This document shows, piece by piece, positions 23,070 through 35,139 of a stretch of 60,000 nucleotides of DNA. The notes beneath the pieces were generated by a model. That model worked only from the letters and a program-made list of their open reading frames with translations, was not told where the DNA came from and searched no databases. The stretch lies in the NCBI GenBank assembly GCA_950295325.1, contig OX485804.1:10108001-10168000 (forward strand), written 5' to 3'. The stretch's first letter is position 1. The number at the start of each line of letters is the position of its first letter. The position numbers and the translations under genes are program-made. This DNA comes from Polytrichum commune (lineage: Eukaryota; Streptophyta; Polytrichopsida; Polytrichales; Polytrichaceae).

Positions 23070-26008
23070 TCAAGCCTCCATGGAGTGAACAATAGCTGCA
23101 ATCTGTTCTTCCGACCAATCTGTCCGAGTCGAGAAAAATGTGTGCTCCTCGTCCACAAACTTCCTCCGTGTAGCAGCTCTCATGTCATCTTGTCGCATTT
23201 TGTGGGCATACTCGTCTAGGTTGAAGTCATCCTCGTTTAATATGGCGTCCACGCTTTCTGAGTCGAAATATTCGTCGAGCAGTTTCATGGATGCCGGGTC
23301 GTTTTTGTAAACGAATTTCACTTTTTTAGCTGTCCTAGAATCCATAAACGGCTTCACAATCTGCATTCAAAATGGCCAAAATGTTATCCTTGGTTTAGGG
23401 TTTAGGGTTTAAGAAAATGAAGGTCATGGCTTTTTGATTTCGACTCGCACAAATACAGAAAATATATCTGCAATAAGTTTCTCTGGTCCTTGGGAGGTCA
23501 CTCTTTGGAAATTATCAAGAACCACTTGTATAGGGTGACAGAGAATTCAAAGGAGTTAATTTTATAAAAAAATCACATAGAATAGAAGGGTACTAGAAAT
23601 TCAATTGGAAATTATATTAGGTATATTCCAAGAACACTCACAAATATCCGGGACATCTTGTGAAAAACACGGATTACTTCATAACCCACCTTGAAAACAC
23701 CCTTTTATTGCCCCTTCTATCATGCACATGAGTTGGAACTTATTGATTAATTTCTCACCTGCCAGAAGGTTTCGAATATGAGAGGAGGGTTGTAGAGGAT
23801 GGCAATCCCCAGTCGCTCGGGGTAGTGATTTTGCAAGATGTGAGCTGTTTCCTGTGTCGTTTTTACGGAAATCGCCTTGCTCATGTTCCAGTTTTTGAAG
23901 TCGATAAACCACATCATTTCCTCTTGGCCTTGGGGTAAGTTCAAGATGGCGTTCTCCATTGAATAAACTAGCTGTTTGATTTGACCATCTCTCGACGACG
24001 TGTTCTGCACCAATTTCATCGTAACTCGTATCAAAGACAAATTACGTGAAAACAGTAGTACTGACACCGAAACACATCCTGATGGAAAATGTCAGAATAT
24101 TTGGAAATAGCAGTAACTCCTCATGATAAAGGCGATTTGATTCTCCGTGGCCTCGAATCATAGACATGCCATTGAAACTGGCTAGTGGTCTACCATCACA
24201 ATCCCTAGAGATACCAAATTTTATCACTTTTTTTAGACTTAGATAATGTAGTTGAAAATGAGGCACACTTTGTGTTGGAATGTACCCACCATATTTCACG
24301 GAGGCTACTCTACTGCGCTACTCTAGGAAATTAACATGTTTGATACCATCTTGCTATACTTTTAATCCCATAAGCCTTTTGGCTTCCGAGACTTCAGAAT
24401 CAATATCATTTCAAGGCAAGATGATTTTGGAAAATGAGATTAATGAAGTTATTGGAGCTTTTCAAGTACCTGATTTGCGGGTCGCATTACCAGGACGGTG
24501 TGCCCCTTCTTATCTACAACACTAGCTCTGTACACTTTTCCAGTCTCCGACTCCTGTGCAACATCTTCCTGCACATCACAATTCAGCCATCGACTCAACA
24601 TTTGAATGATAAAATGAATTTTCGTAATGGCAATCGAATGCAGCTCTTGGTCCACAAATTGATCTACTGCTCTCCAAATGCAACCAGCATTGAAGCTTTT
24701 GGGTAGACTTTCAACAACAAAAGATTAAAATGGCAACCCTATGTTAGGCGCTGACTCACTGCGGTCTAAGTTTGATGTTGAAATCAGTGTTGATATGTGA
24801 CCCTAAAGATAAGGTGGATGTGCTTGATTCCAATGTAGCAAAAACTTGGACACTTGTATTTGAGTGGTATGTGGCTAGGTGTGGATCTAAAAACGGACAC
24901 CACAAAGGCATGTGTTTAGAATAAATTGGATAATGTGCTCAAAATATGTTAATTGATCTAGGTTCAATAGTCAACATAATTGGGAGGGGATGGGAGAGGG
25001 GAGGGGGCTATATGACCATTTAACGAGCATGAGAATTTCAATTTGATGATGAATTATACAAATATATGAGATCTCAAAATTATGGGGCACATGGCTATGG
25101 ACGCAATTTGAATTTGCTTACCATCTCGCAATAATTACATGTTCTTATCTTACTAGAAACGGGTGCAAAGAGAAAAGGTGTTTGAGTTAGGCACTTCTAC
25201 CTTAGCATTGTGGCTTTCATGGGTACTAATCACTTAAACCATAGATGTAACCACAACCTAGATGCACCACCTAGACATGGTCAAATGGGTGCTACACTAA
25301 ATAGTCCTATTAGTGCGGGTGGAAAATCAACATGAAAATGGTTAGCGTGGGACACACTAATTTTCTGATCAAGGTGGAATTACTGTGGATCCAAGACCCC
25401 AAGTCTTCCCCTAAAGTCTTCATGGAGACTTGCGATCAACGCCTTGCATAACATAAAACAATCATCTTACATCAAAAGTAACATAAAAACAAGTAAACCA
25501 TCCACATTAAATTTCTAAGGAACACAATCAGTGTGACCCACGCGAATTTCCAACTAGAAATTTAGCGTGAATTGAGGATTACTATAGCCCACAGAATAGG
25601 ACGGTTTAGCGGAGTTTACAATTGGACATTGAATTATAAGTAAGGAGGAAATCAGATACATGAAGTAAATTAATTTCACTAACCCACGAAATCTCCTGCG
25701 GTTTGTAGGTCTCTCGCCATTCCAAGGACTCTCGGAGCATCTTCTCGGCTTTCTTGAGATTCCAATTGCGAGCTCGGAGGTACCGGCGGAGGCATGCATC
25801 GGTTGCATACTGTGATGAGCGCTCACTCAGCACTCCAAGTGCTGTCCGCAATTCCTTAACCTGCCAATCAACCCATATTTCCACATTGCTTCTATCAGAA
25901 AATTGTCCTAGATAAAAGGTAGAGATGCCTGATTCAGTTACTTACCTTAATCAGACACCTTTCATTCGAGTGGTTTGATGTGTCTCGAAGAACGGATACC
26001 AGAAACAT
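23070..26008 (-). CDS. SEC14-like CRAL-TRIO domain protein, complete, five exons
   Basis: Likely a cytosolic phosphatidylinositol/lipid transfer protein of the plant SEC14-only type, without GOLD or nodulin domains. Exons in transcription order: 25946-26008, 25684-25860, 24470-24568, 23759-24004, 23070-23360. All introns are GT/AG and phase 0, giving 291 residues. Exon 1 starts at ATG (MFLVSVLRDT) and has a consensus GTAAGT donor. CRAL-TRIO N-terminal helices cover about residues 22-80 (VKELRTALG, CLRRYLRARNW, KAEKMLRESLEWR). The lipid-binding domain covers about 88-225 (GKVYRASVVDKKG, VYSMENAI, MMWFIDFKNW, HYPERLG, NPPLIFETFW, KVKFVY). Intron 2 (24569-25683) holds a dispersed repeat. Exon 1 is short and weakly conserved, so the start is the least certain part. 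Confidence 0.88.
25295..25575. repeat. Dispersed repeat in intron 2 of the SEC14-like gene
   Basis: Inverted relative of the block at 19300-19445 (CCTATTAGTG, CAAGGTGGA, CTTCATGGAGACTT). It probably inserted after the intron existed, since both flanking exons are intact. Confidence 0.6.
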
Positions 26009-27959
26009 AATTTGTGATTAAGAGAGATTTGGACTACGTGCTCAAACTATGATGACCAATCTAGATTCAATAGTCAACAAAATTTGGGGGGACCATATGA
26101 CCATTTGATGAGCACGGGATCTTGACAATGAATAAGAAATTCACATGAGTTCCAGAAATTATGAGGAGAGTGGCTACAACCTCGGTTTGGATTTGCTACC
26201 AGTCTCCTACTAATTGCGTGTTTCACATGCTAGGAAAAGTGGACTGTTCCAGAAAAGCCAACCATTTAAGACCCATATACCTTACCTAGATTGCTGCTGT
26301 CAGCTTCAAATGAATTCATAGACAGTGCCAATAAGATCATTCTCTACTTCTGGATCAAATTTGAGCACAAGGCCAGAACATCAACGAATATCATCATGTA
26401 AACTATCTCAAATGCCAGTGCTTCAAAAACAGGTCGATATAAGTCAACGCACGGCCATCCATGGCGCAGATTAATGTGTCGGTAGAGGTAGAAACTGATT
26501 TCTCTACCTTGATGAATTTCCACCCATGCTCTCTATCTGACTATACAACAAACTCACAAACCTTGTAGAAAATTCCTTCAGTAAATCTCCTCAATGACAC
26601 ACCTTAGTTTCCTCGTCAGTATGAGAAGTAGGCTCGCTGGCGCTTTGCCACCTCCGCCCCAATCTCCTCAATGACATACTTAATGTGTCCGCTTCGCCCT
26701 CTCCGATCCTGTTCTTTGGTAATTATTCGGCAATTTCAACGTTCTTGCTCTTTCTGGTACACAATTACCAACTATTCCAACCATCGATTAATTCCACGCC
26801 CTAAAACCTCTGTAATCACAGCAGCTGCCAATATATCCACTCCACCTTCCAACCCAACACCCTGAACCTCCACAGGTAACCACACATACATAACCCAACT
26901 CATATATCAACCAACTAGCCCTCAACGAAATTTCCACTCACTAAGTAATGATCTGCACCTGCTCATCAATCAACCTCGATGCTGCTCCTTGCGCTCCATA
27001 TGTTTATGAATTCCTGTTGCGATGAATCACGAGATCTTGCATGAACACATACCCACCCTCTCCGATCCTGTTGGGTACAAATTCGGCAGATTCAGCAGTC
27101 ATGGATTTTAGCTACACAATTACCAACTATTCCAGCAATATCGGGATTCATTCCAGTCCATAAGGCAAATTCTTTGTGATCAAAACAATTTCCAACTCAT
27201 CCCCCTGAATTCCACAGGAGCTTGACACCCAACTAATTCACCCAACTCCTCAACAGCCAATTAGCCCTGCTCCAAACTTCCAGATCCTTGTAAGTTAGAA
27301 CCTATGATGTGCACCTGCTTGATCAGCACTCCAAATATATTGCTGTAACTGCAAATCACGAAATCATCTTCAACAACTTGGCCAAAAGATTACGATCCAC
27401 GCCACCACCAACTATAAGATCTGGTTGCTACAAATTAAGGGTACTGCCGCCATGATGATCCTAGGCTATGATCTAGCCGAGGATGCTTCTGACTTGTCAC
27501 CAAAGCTCCGAATCAGATTTTCAAAAGGCTAGAAAGGTGAGCAAGCTCTAAGTAAAGTACCAGGACCTGCATCCATGCAGAAGCAGCAGGGTGAACTTCA
27601 CACCTTTTTTAATTCCTTTCTAAACTATATTCTCTCAATTCTAATTTCCTATACTTTAATTCTGAAGCGTTTAAGCTCGCTCCGTTCACACTCATGAGAT
27701 TCTTGAAAGGTTGGGAGCATTGGATGGCAATCTCTCAGGCAACTGCCTTCCACAAAGTCGAGATTCATCTACACCTGCCGACGCACTTACTGAGTCGTTA
27801 GAATCTTCGTGCTACAAAGTCAAAGGGCGAATTAAAATTTGGGCCCATGAATCGTTTGTCCTGGTCGAATCAAGAATCAATGAGTGTGTGCTGATGAATA
27901 GGGTTGTCACACGTTGATGCCCATCCATGTCAGCACAATGAGTTACCCCTCATTTAATG
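26009..27959. repeat. Upstream region of the SEC14-like gene with a diverged ~360-bp tandem duplication
   Basis: Units begin near 26694 and 27056, each with CCCTCTCCGATCCTGTT, then ACACAATTACCAACTATTCC, a CACAGG boundary, and TGCACCTGCT further on. No coding support on either strand; the plus frames at 26671-26865 and 27711-27917 have no recognised domain. Confidence 0.6.
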
Positions 27960-28500
27960 TAACTCTTGTACACTGTTTAAAGTATTTAGTGTCTCGTACA
28001 CTATTTGCAAAGGGCCTGAACTAGATGATTCGAGGTCTCAAAGTGCCACGCCTGGTAATTGCCAATATGATATTATTCATCAACATAAGTAACTTTTTTA
28101 AGTGAAAATAATCTGCATTATGACATTTAGAGTAGTATATTGGGACACTTTCAATATGCAAGGGGAAGATCATTTTGAGCGTACTAATGGCAAGTGTCAT
28201 GTGTTTACATTTTAATATGCAAGAGGAAGATATTCTTGAGCATAGTAATGGCAAGTGTCATTTGTGTACACTTGAGTTAACTTGTAGACCATTGTGTAAC
28301 ATAGGCATGGACCTCCTAACATTATTGAACATGCTCATGCCAAGATGTTAGTAGGCGCACTTGAACACTAAGCGTCATGAGGTGACACTTATGATGAAGT
28401 TGTTACTTCATCAGTATAACTTAATTAGGATTTGCCTCAAAATACGGTAAGTGACATTATTACGCATGTGACACTAAATACCATAATCGGTGGTAGTGTT
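27960..28500 (+). repeat. CACTA-like non-autonomous repeat (family F), plus orientation
   Basis: Same family as 16156-16602 and 55889-56855: AAAGGGCCT(G/A)AACTAGATG, AACTTGTAGAC, CATGCCAAGAT, ending GTGACACTAAATACC. This copy has no insertion in the GACACTAAATACC end, so it preserves the empty site for the MITE at 56312-56828. Confidence 0.75.
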
Positions 28501-29084
28501 TCATTTGGAAATGTTACATAGCATTGCTAAGTTCATCCTGCCACTTGCCCTAAGTAGGAGAGTTATTTGACCGCTAGGATTAAACAAGTTGTGCTTCTCA
28601 ATACCGACAGTGTAAGTCATAGTGATGTGGCAATGTCCCCATAATACGTGACATGTCTTCTTATTTAGAACGGATGAGTGAGCATGAAGTTTAGTAATGG
28701 TATGATTATGTTCATGCAACAATGTTTCAATGTCATACTGTAATCATGTTTTATGTTCCAATGATTCAGTTCCTTCGAGAAAGTTCCCTTCCTCTTTATT
28801 GGTCAAATCTTCTTAAAAGTTTCCAAAGAATATTCCCCTCGAGAATTGGTGATAATCATAACCAAAATGAACTTTGGAAATCATGGAAAGAATACATTGG
28901 ATTTGAACCCGTACCCCCCTTATCCTTCCCACACACCCACTAGTAGAACGTAGAGAGGATATACCTTTTCACACAAGTAAGGATTCAATTTGAGAAATGC
29001 AAGCATCCCCAACTCCTCAAAATTTACTAAGTCCCATGATTTTGTGCTTGGCATAGTGAAAACACCATGGGCCACTTCAAACAC
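28501..29084. other. No gene seen
   Basis: Frames on both strands (28501-28722, 28722-28943, 28920-29120) lack recognisable domains and overlap each other. Confidence 0.45.
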
Positions 29085-29568
29085 GAGCCAAGAGCCATGA
29101 CCATGAAATTGTGAGCCCAAAAGGAAGTGTTCAAAGGCCGTCCCAAGACACCTCCATAATCATGTAGTGTGGTCACGGACCCTCAAGTGTAGTGTGGAGT
29201 CATATGTGATCGGGCCTTCAACCAAATGCTATATCAATGACTTTCTATTCATCCAGGTCTTCGCACATAATAAAATAGAATAAATCAATAGTTGTGAGCG
29301 TTCGGAGGGCCATGGTCTCCCGATTTTGTTTCAGGCCTACCTCCAAGAGGTGGGTTTTGAAAATAGTCCGAGTGACCATAAAACATGATCCATTCGATGC
29401 CATGAAGGAATCCATGTAGACTTTACACCCATCTTGCATTCACATACTCCGTTGGTCCCTCAAGCGTAATGTGAAGCGAACTTGGACCGGCTCCGCCTTT
29501 TCCACCAATGAGAGTGCTTGAAGTGTAATGGTCACGGGCTCTCAGTCTCGTGTGTGAAATGGCCCTAA
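29085..29568 (+). repeat. About 500-bp dispersed repeat (copy of 20285-20780)
   Basis: Same orientation and order as the copy at 20285-20780. Interrupted at its right end by the MITE at 29569. Confidence 0.85.
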
Positions 29569-29922
29569 GGGCTGGTTTACACTATGGTGGAGAAGGCCTC
29601 CGGTCGGTCAAGAATGCTTGGCCAAGACATGGTTATATGAGGCAAATGGTGGATGTGCCGGAGAAGAATTAAAGGCAAGAAAATATTGTTATTGAGTTGG
29701 GCTTGTCCGGCCTCTTGAGGCCGGAGAAGCCCAACTCCAAAAAGTGCCGCCATGTAGGCGGCCATGTCATTTTATCATCCATGAGAAAAGTTCACCACCA
29801 TTGTTTTCTTCACCTAGTGTAAACACCCACCGGTCAAGAGTTGCATTTTCGACCAATCACAATTGAGAAACGCCCTTTTTTTCATGACCAGTGGACTTCT
29901 CCACCGTAGTGTAAACCGGCCC
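29569..29922. mobile_element. 354-bp Tourist-like MITE with TAA target duplication
   Basis: Ends GGGCTGGTTTACACTATGG and the inverse, CGTAGTGTAAACCGGCCC, with TAA on both sides (29566-29568 and 29923-29925). The TAA duplication and GGGC termini fit PIF/Harbinger-derived Tourist MITEs. Confidence 0.88.
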
Positions 29923-29925
29923 TAA

Positions 29926-32087
29926 AGCCTTCAAAGTGATATTTCTCGGGTCGAGTTACACAAGGTGACCTTTAATTAGATTCCATTGCCAAAGGGTCCC
30001 ATAGTAAACTATGCTCCGGAAGGTTTGGGAAGGCTCCCCCTTGGGAGCATTGAATTTGGATCTTGTTCAGGCTTTGACTTCCTTGAAATTGGGTGGGTTG
30101 GTCATTTGAGTGCGTAAGTTCCTTGCCACCTCACATGCCCACATGCAACTTCCTAGGGAATAAGAACCCGATAATGCATGGTTGACAATTTTTTGGATGT
30201 GGAATTTATGGGGACCACCAAAGTGCCTTTACTTCGGCCACACCCTACTATAACTAGTGTGTTGGAACACCTACTTTTGCTACACCCTACAATTGTCGGT
30301 TTCTAGATGCACTACACACACTAGTGTGAAGGGTGAGCCTACTAATTGAGCATGTGTTTGTCTTGATGTTCGCAAGTAATTGCATCACTTGAACCTCCAT
30401 CATTTAGTATCATTGTATTGGTCATACATTTTGTACGAATGCTTATGTCACTCCTAGTTAACGACAACGATTCTTTTACATTAAATTACAGATGTAACAT
30501 GACATATTTAATAGCCAAAGTGGCAAATTTGCGACATGGAAGCTAGCTGGACATGGTCAATACCATATTTATGCAGGAACAATGTGTCAATCTCAAACTT
30601 AAGAAGTATGTCAATTCTGACTCTTCATGGATTTAAGGATAGACATATGTTGGCTCATTGAAGACATTTATGATGGCAATTTTTTAGGTTTACAAATCCT
30701 ATATACTAGAGGTTAGGTGGACCTCAACAAAAGAAACATGTGGCTTGCTCATAAAACATAGAACATTTTTCTTTTTCTTTTAAAAAAATTCATTGTGGCA
30801 ATAATTTTCAAAAAATTCCATGACGACAACATGATGGAAACATTGCAAGCCCTACATGGGAATTAGACCCCTATTGCAAAATGGACTATGCCCTATGGCA
30901 ATGTAGGACAACCTACAAAAAAAACAACCACATTAGCTCCCCAAACCCCTCACAAGCCACCAAAACTTAATTTAGACACAAATACGACTCAAGTTGGTAT
31001 AACCAACTGCACATCATTTCACAGGTTGGTTGGGGTTGCTAAAGCCCTTTCACACTACAACCCCTACATCATGGTTGATGTCCTCCAACCCTACATCATA
31101 ACCCGCCAACATGAATTCATTTTGAGTTTGAGTGTTTAAACATTAGCCCATAATCATAGAATACAATCCACAACAAATGGCATATGCACAATGCAATTGA
31201 GAGGAATGGTGTGCTTAACACAATGGTATGTGGGCAAATTTTGGCCCTGACATAGCATTGCAATTTATGCAATAATATTCCAACTTAAACAAAAATATTG
31301 TAACCTTCGCCACAAAACTCTTGTCTCTCTAGTGTATACTAATTGCACCTATTACATGTCTGCTAACTTGTGTAATCTACCACCATCTATGTGTGAACCT
31401 CAAGGCTCACATGCCCAACCCCCACAAAATGGCATGGGGGTCCTACATCTCAACCTCCAAGTTGCGTAGAAATAACTACACAACAACTCTCCAGCTTGGC
31501 CTCCTCCAAATTAAACTTGCAAAGCCCTCGCCATAAACACTAGCCACTACACCTTAAAGCAACTATCAGATTATATAACAAAAGTCTCACTTAGATGGCT
31601 TGATTGGCTTGCTTTTGCCTTTCACAAACTTCTTCCTCTTGCAAACCATAAGTTCAATTTGTAATGTGGCATTTCCTAAGGATTGATAGCTTCGTTGTAA
31701 AGGAAAAAGAACAAGCTTGAAGAACTTTTGCGAGCACACACTGTGAGTTTAAAATTCTTTGAGGTGATTTTAGGGCTTGCTCTTCATGAAGGACAAGCTA
31801 TAAAAGGTACATTCATCCTCAATTGATCCCAATGCCTACACAATGGCAAGTTCAAATAGCTTGAAGTACTTTGACATATGAACCATAATAAGGTCATTAG
31901 TTCCCAACCTTCTCCACAACTCATTGGATTTGTTCCACATGTAGCTCCAATTTTGGGATTGGGTGTTACCTCTACGCTATCAATTCGTGTGCACACTCTA
32001 TACCTCACTCGCATGATAGTGCCTTCCGAACCTTTCATCTCCTCTGCCCATGGTAGCATTGCACACCACATGTCCTAGAAGTGTTGT
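29926..32087. other. No gene seen
   Basis: AT-rich intergenic DNA without a supported gene, RNA or TIR pair. Frames at 30888-31139 (+) and 31784-32071 (-) show no recognised domain. Confidence 0.45.
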
Positions 32088-32098
32088 TTTTTGTCATA

Positions 32099-32467
32099 GA
32101 AGAAGAAGAAGAGAAGAAGAAACGTTGACCTTGTAATCAGCGTGATTGGAATGCCCGTTTGACCCACCCTTGGCATTAAACCCTCAGGGCATAATACCAA
32201 TGATGTAGGACTAGTAACGCCTCTCGGGGTGGGCACTATAGTGACACACTATACTAGTTCCTAGCTAGCCACTAGTGTCTTGAGGATACCGGACATGGAA
32301 TCCCCCCAAAGGGCTTTGAGGTACCCATACAACAAGGTCCAAGGACCCCCCACCATAGTTGGGTGGACTAAAGTGGTGAGCACCACGCCGGCATGGGGAA
32401 TAGAACCCACAACCTCCTCATTGGGAGCCATGAGCCCTAACCACCAAGCCAAGCCCGTGCTGCCTAG
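32099..32467 (-). mobile_element. tRNA-derived SINE, full-length copy, minus strand
   Basis: The 5' 250 bp match the SINE at 12665, including the A-box-like and B-box-like elements. The 3' part differs and ends in a (TTC)n-type tail rather than (TATC)n. Flanked by an 11-bp perfect target duplication TTTTTGTCATA (32088-32098 and 32468-32478). Confidence 0.9.
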
Positions 32468-32478
32468 TTTTTGTCATA

Positions 32479-33264
32479 CTCCTATTGTTTGTGCTTCTCC
32501 TTATTTTTCCTCCCCTTCAATGAGCTAGAACATGTTCTCCCTTCTCTAGAATTTTGGGATTGCATGCAACATTATTTATTTCCAAAATTCTCACATATGA
32601 CAAATCCAATCATTTTCCCCCCTTACCCTTGTTAAAAGTGCAAAAATAAGGATTAAAAGCATCTGATTCAAACAAACATTTGTACCTAAAACTTGCAAGA
32701 ACAACAAAAAGACCATGGCAATGGCAGGTAGTTGTTATAAATTTTGACTTATATCGCAAAAGAACACCCAATATACAAACTAGATCTACAACAAAATAGG
32801 TTGGAGAAGAGAAGGAATGGGATTTCAAACCTACACCCTAACACTTTGGTTGCAAATTCCACATGTGTCACATTTCCAAGCCACAAAAGTGGGAAAGACA
32901 AGAAAAGAGCATATCAAATTTTAGAGAGTCCAATTACAAAAAGTAAAAAAACAAAGGTGGAAGACAAGACCCCACTTACAACCCACAGTTGAGGTCACCA
33001 TATGTATGAAGCATTGTGCACCACACACAAAAGCCACATAGATTTGGTAAGAACCAGCATGCACAAATGAAAGCACTAATGAGGACAAGAGAGATTGCTC
33101 AGATGTGTAGGGAAAACATAAATTGCATATCAAAGTTGGAAGGAAAAAATCACTTACTTGTTTGGGAGCAGAGTAGTCAAACTGGACAACATTTGAAGAG
33201 TAGTTGCCAAATACGTCCCATTAAATGCCCAACAAATTTGTAAATCCATGGTGATGTACACCAA
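32479..33264. other. No gene seen
   Basis: Frames on both strands (for example 32744-32992 + and 32921-33133 -) overlap and carry no recognised domain. Confidence 0.4.
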
Positions 33265-33276
33265 GTGGGTGTTGTT

Positions 33277-33866
33277 AGATAGATCTCAGGGAGTGCACTA
33301 TTCATTAAAACCAAGCATCACGTGCGTGCATGCCCCTTATTAAAATACCCTTGTATACATTTTATTTTTGCTAAAATCAAGCAATATACTTACAAATCTC
33401 ATTGCTTCAAAATACATTTCCATGCGTACACAAGGGTCCAAAAACAAATACAAAAATTGTATATAACATGTGTACAAATGTTTGGAAATGCAAAAATATG
33501 GCCCTATTATATGTATAATATCAAATCATGGATTTTTAGTTATAAAGTCGTTACTTAGTGGATGAAAAAACACATGATTCTTGGTCCAGGTCTGACTTGA
33601 ACGCGTAAACGCGTAAATGCGTACTTTACATATATTTGTCTATAGCCTCATGTATATCTACTTCTTGCTTAATAGCAATATGTCTATTGTATGTACATTT
33701 TGTACATGCTTGTTTTAAATAATACCCCTTTTGTTCACCCACGTGTATAAATACAATACTTGAACAGTGCACTCCCTGGGAGATAGATAGATAGAAACTC
33801 TAGTCCCAATTTAAGGGGCCGGCGTGAATGAAGTGTCCGTTCGTATTGTCAAATGACCCGATGCCT
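33277..33866 (-). mobile_element. SINE, 5'-truncated copy split by a DNA element
   Basis: The 3' part of the SINE (GGCCGGCGTGAA..., (TATC)n tail) lies at 33781-33866, with the displaced tail end at 33277-33284. A 12-bp perfect target duplication GTGGGTGTTGTT flanks the whole (33265-33276 and 33867-33878). The tail is interrupted by the TIR element at 33285-33780. Confidence 0.85.
33285..33780. mobile_element. 496-bp TIR element inserted in a SINE tail
   Basis: Ends C(T/C)CAGGGAGTGCACT(A/G)TTCA in inverted orientation. Flanked by AGATAGAT (33277-33284 and 33781-33788), an 8-bp duplication that fits a hAT element, though the simple-repeat target makes this less secure. No transposase. Confidence 0.75.
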
Positions 33867-33999
33867 GTGGGTGTTGTTACACATATGCCACACAAATTTT
33901 GACAATAAGTGGGCACCTCAAAAGAAGATTTGGTGCCATGAGATCCTCAAGTCATCCATCACGATTCATTATCCTTTATGACAAAAAAGACAATACTTC

Positions 34000-34265
34000 A
34001 TGACACGTACCCTAAAACTTAAATCCCAATACCAACACCTCGAAGAACTCTTTGCCCCCACACTTGGACCAACACGCTCCAACCAACCACGCTCCAACCC
34101 TACCACATCTCCGACGACAGAACCTCCTCCTATCACAATATCCCCCACACTACCAACTATATGCTTTCATAATTGCCTTAAGCCTAGTACTCCAACAATG
34201 CAACGAACAACTCTCCAGACATCTCGACCCAAGATGTCTAGTAGCACCGGACATGTTACCGTAAC
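34000..34265 (+). other. AC-rich coding-like fragment
   Basis: Two overlapping plus frames share AC-rich, Thr/Pro-rich composition like the LINE fragment at 37380. No domain recognised; possibly retroelement debris. Confidence 0.3.
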
Positions 34266-34271
34266 ACAATA

Positions 34272-34509
34272 GCTGGTTCGTCCCCTGGCGAACGAATATT
34301 TATTTATTTTGAAAAAATAAGGTTCGCCTCTCAAAAAACTGAATTTCTCAATTTTCATTTTTAGCAAAAAAATCAGTAAAAATGACCTTAAATGGCTTAG
34401 AAACACCAAAAGATTGCAAAAATTAATTAATTTTATTTTCGTTTTTCTGTCTTCATAATTTCATAATTTTTACGTTTTTATTTTTAGAATTATTTTTGAA
34501 CGAACCAGC
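34272..34509. mobile_element. 238-bp TIR element with possible TA duplication
   Basis: Ends GCTGGTTCGT and inverse ACGAACCAGC, flanked by TA on both sides. The TA duplication would fit a mariner/Stowaway-type MITE, but the terminus is not the Stowaway consensus. Confidence 0.65.
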
Positions 34510-35135
34510 TATGGTACTACGGTACCCTCTTTTGCCTCATCATCTATATATACTTGAACACCTATACGTTGCGAATTGATTTTGGAACTATAGTAAAATT
34601 CTTCATTTGGATCCGAATCTTTGATATTTAACATTGCAATTACAACATTTTCGGCATATGACGGGAGATGAGGGCTAGGGCTTGGACTTTGTAGGAATTG
34701 TCTATGTGCCCAAAATGAGAGATATTTCCTCTTTCCAGTCATATTCCTAAAATCAAATCGATCAAATATGTAAATAAATTTGAAGAAATAAAAATCAACT
34801 AATGAATTTAATGAAATGGACGAATTGAATCAACAATTATTGTATTAAAAATTACTCACACTCAAATTCAAGCATCTCCTCATCCAATAAGTGATCATCT
34901 TCTCGTGTAAGATTTTGAATATTCTCCTTAGATGGCCCTTCTTTTGGAACCTTTTCCAAAAGTGGTTTCAATATGTGCTGAAACATGTCACTATCACCCT
35001 CGAATGCAAGAAGATGTCTGCCACATGCACATGTTGCTAGGATAGAAGCTCCAATGGAACATGTCAAATCAACAACGCATTCATTTGTTGGTGTAAACAA
35101 TTCAATAAGGTCGGAGGAACTTCACAGGCATATAA
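34509..35135 (-). pseudogene. Fragment with a DNA-methyltransferase-like SAM-binding motif
   Basis: The minus frame at 34852-35135 reads IELFTPTNE, then VVDLTCSIGAS, then CGRHLLAFEGD and a MFQHILKPLL helix. The order D..(C/G)xGAS...GR...E.D resembles the motif I end of N4/N6 DNA methyltransferases (compare V(V)DxFxGxGxT...GR...E.D). A second exon-like frame at 34509-34742 follows on the same strand. No start, catalytic (D/N)PP(Y/W) motif or complete domain is present, so this is a partial or broken gene. The similarity is judged by eye only. Confidence 0.35.
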
Positions 35136-35139
35136 TATT

